Assembly: GCA_034231615.1 (NCBI GenBank)
Contig: CM067307.1
Location: forward strand, 6,689,013 to 6,753,012
Length of the DNA: 64,000 nt
Direction of reading: 5' to 3'
Source: Meghimatium bilineatum
Taxonomy: Eukaryota; Mollusca; Gastropoda; Stylommatophora; Philomycidae
Shown here: positions 63,514 to 64,000 of the stretch, in pieces
Layout of the letters: each line of letters starts with the position of its first letter
Numbering within the stretch: position 1 is the first letter of the stretch
Position numbers and translations under genes: made by a program
Notes under the pieces: model-generated
Databases searched by the model: none
What the model was told of the DNA's origin: nothing
What the model saw: only the letters and a program-made list of their open reading frames with translations

Positions 63514-64000
63514 ATAGACTTGCAGAAGGTAATATGCTTAGTGCCGCCTACATTCTGTAAATATTGAGACGTGCCTCTGACTTGTGACTTGAAATCGAGT
63601 CAATATCCGTTTTTGATTTCACATAATTCTAAGTTCAGGAAAAATAATATTTGGTGCTAAACGGGAATTTCCATATGTAACATTGCTTTATACAAATGTA
63701 CAGTGGAAACAACTACTTTTAGAACGGTGCACATTCTACCGTGAGGGTCATGCCTTTATATTTAATAATCAGATGTGAGATGTAAGCATCTACATAATCC
63801 AGCGGTTGTTTATAATTTAGATTAACTTTTTTTTAATATAGGTTAAATAAGGTATCTTTGATACTGGATCACATTTCTTTGATAAAAAAATATTTCTATA
63901 GCGACATTATTATTCTAAACCTAACTTCAAATGATCAATCCAAATGAACAATACGTTTTTGATAAAAATAATTTAACATCTCGGCAAACGATTCTGAACG

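Larger units (their letters stand above)
61631..64000 (-). mobile_element. Tc1/mariner/IS630-superfamily DNA transposon
   Basis: A 27-base terminal inverted repeat starting CGTTCAGAATCGTTTGCCGA is at 61631-61657 and, inverted, at 63974-64000. It encloses a transposase on the - strand. The element may extend a few bases past either end; the right flank, and so the target duplication, is outside the window. Confidence 0.92.

Overview
The window is animal nuclear DNA: AT-rich, intron-rich, and crowded with non-LTR retrotransposon debris, tRNA-derived SINEs, DNA-transposon remnants and minisatellites. The minisatellites alone cover roughly a fifth of it by my spans. It holds a split gene for a ciliary protein and a split rhomboid gene, both with GT-AG introns of up to several kilobases. 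Together with several LINE lineages this fits an invertebrate metazoan. A lophotrochozoan such as a mollusc is my best guess, but that is inference only.

Two host genes can be assembled exon by exon, and neither appears as a single long reading frame. (1) CFAP77, + strand, six coding exons from 12155 to 35771, complete (260 codons plus stop); it encodes a microtubule inner protein of ciliary doublets. (2) A rhomboid-related gene of the RHBDL type, - strand, eight exons from 60690 down to 47110 (369 codons visible). Its first exon(s) lie upstream, probably outside the window, and an AATAAA lies about 50 bases past its stop. The rhomboid lacks the catalytic serine and one conserved active-site histidine, so it is predicted to be an inactive pseudoprotease. 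The two genes are convergent, with about 11 kb of repeats between them.

Layout: 1-12 kb, minisatellites and at least eight broken LINE fragments in both orientations; 12-36 kb, CFAP77, whose introns hold a 3.4 kb decayed LINE (endonuclease, reverse transcriptase, RNase H), SINEs and many arrays; 36-47 kb, intergenic arrays, a tRNA-like SINE, an inverted repeat, a hAT-type MITE and a dead mariner; 47-60.7 kb, the rhomboid gene with SINE- and LINE-filled introns; 60.8-64 kb, a hAT-type MITE and a Tc1/mariner/IS630-superfamily transposon whose second terminal repeat ends at the last base of the window.

A recurring theme is tandem amplification of splice-junction sequence. The acceptor and first half of CFAP77 exon 2 are present four times, its donor three times, six strong donor-like sites follow exon 4, and a degenerate donor-like array follows a rhomboid exon. 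No rRNA gene, functional tRNA gene or CRISPR array was found. All exon calls rest on reading splice sites and on remembered family similarity; no database search was run.
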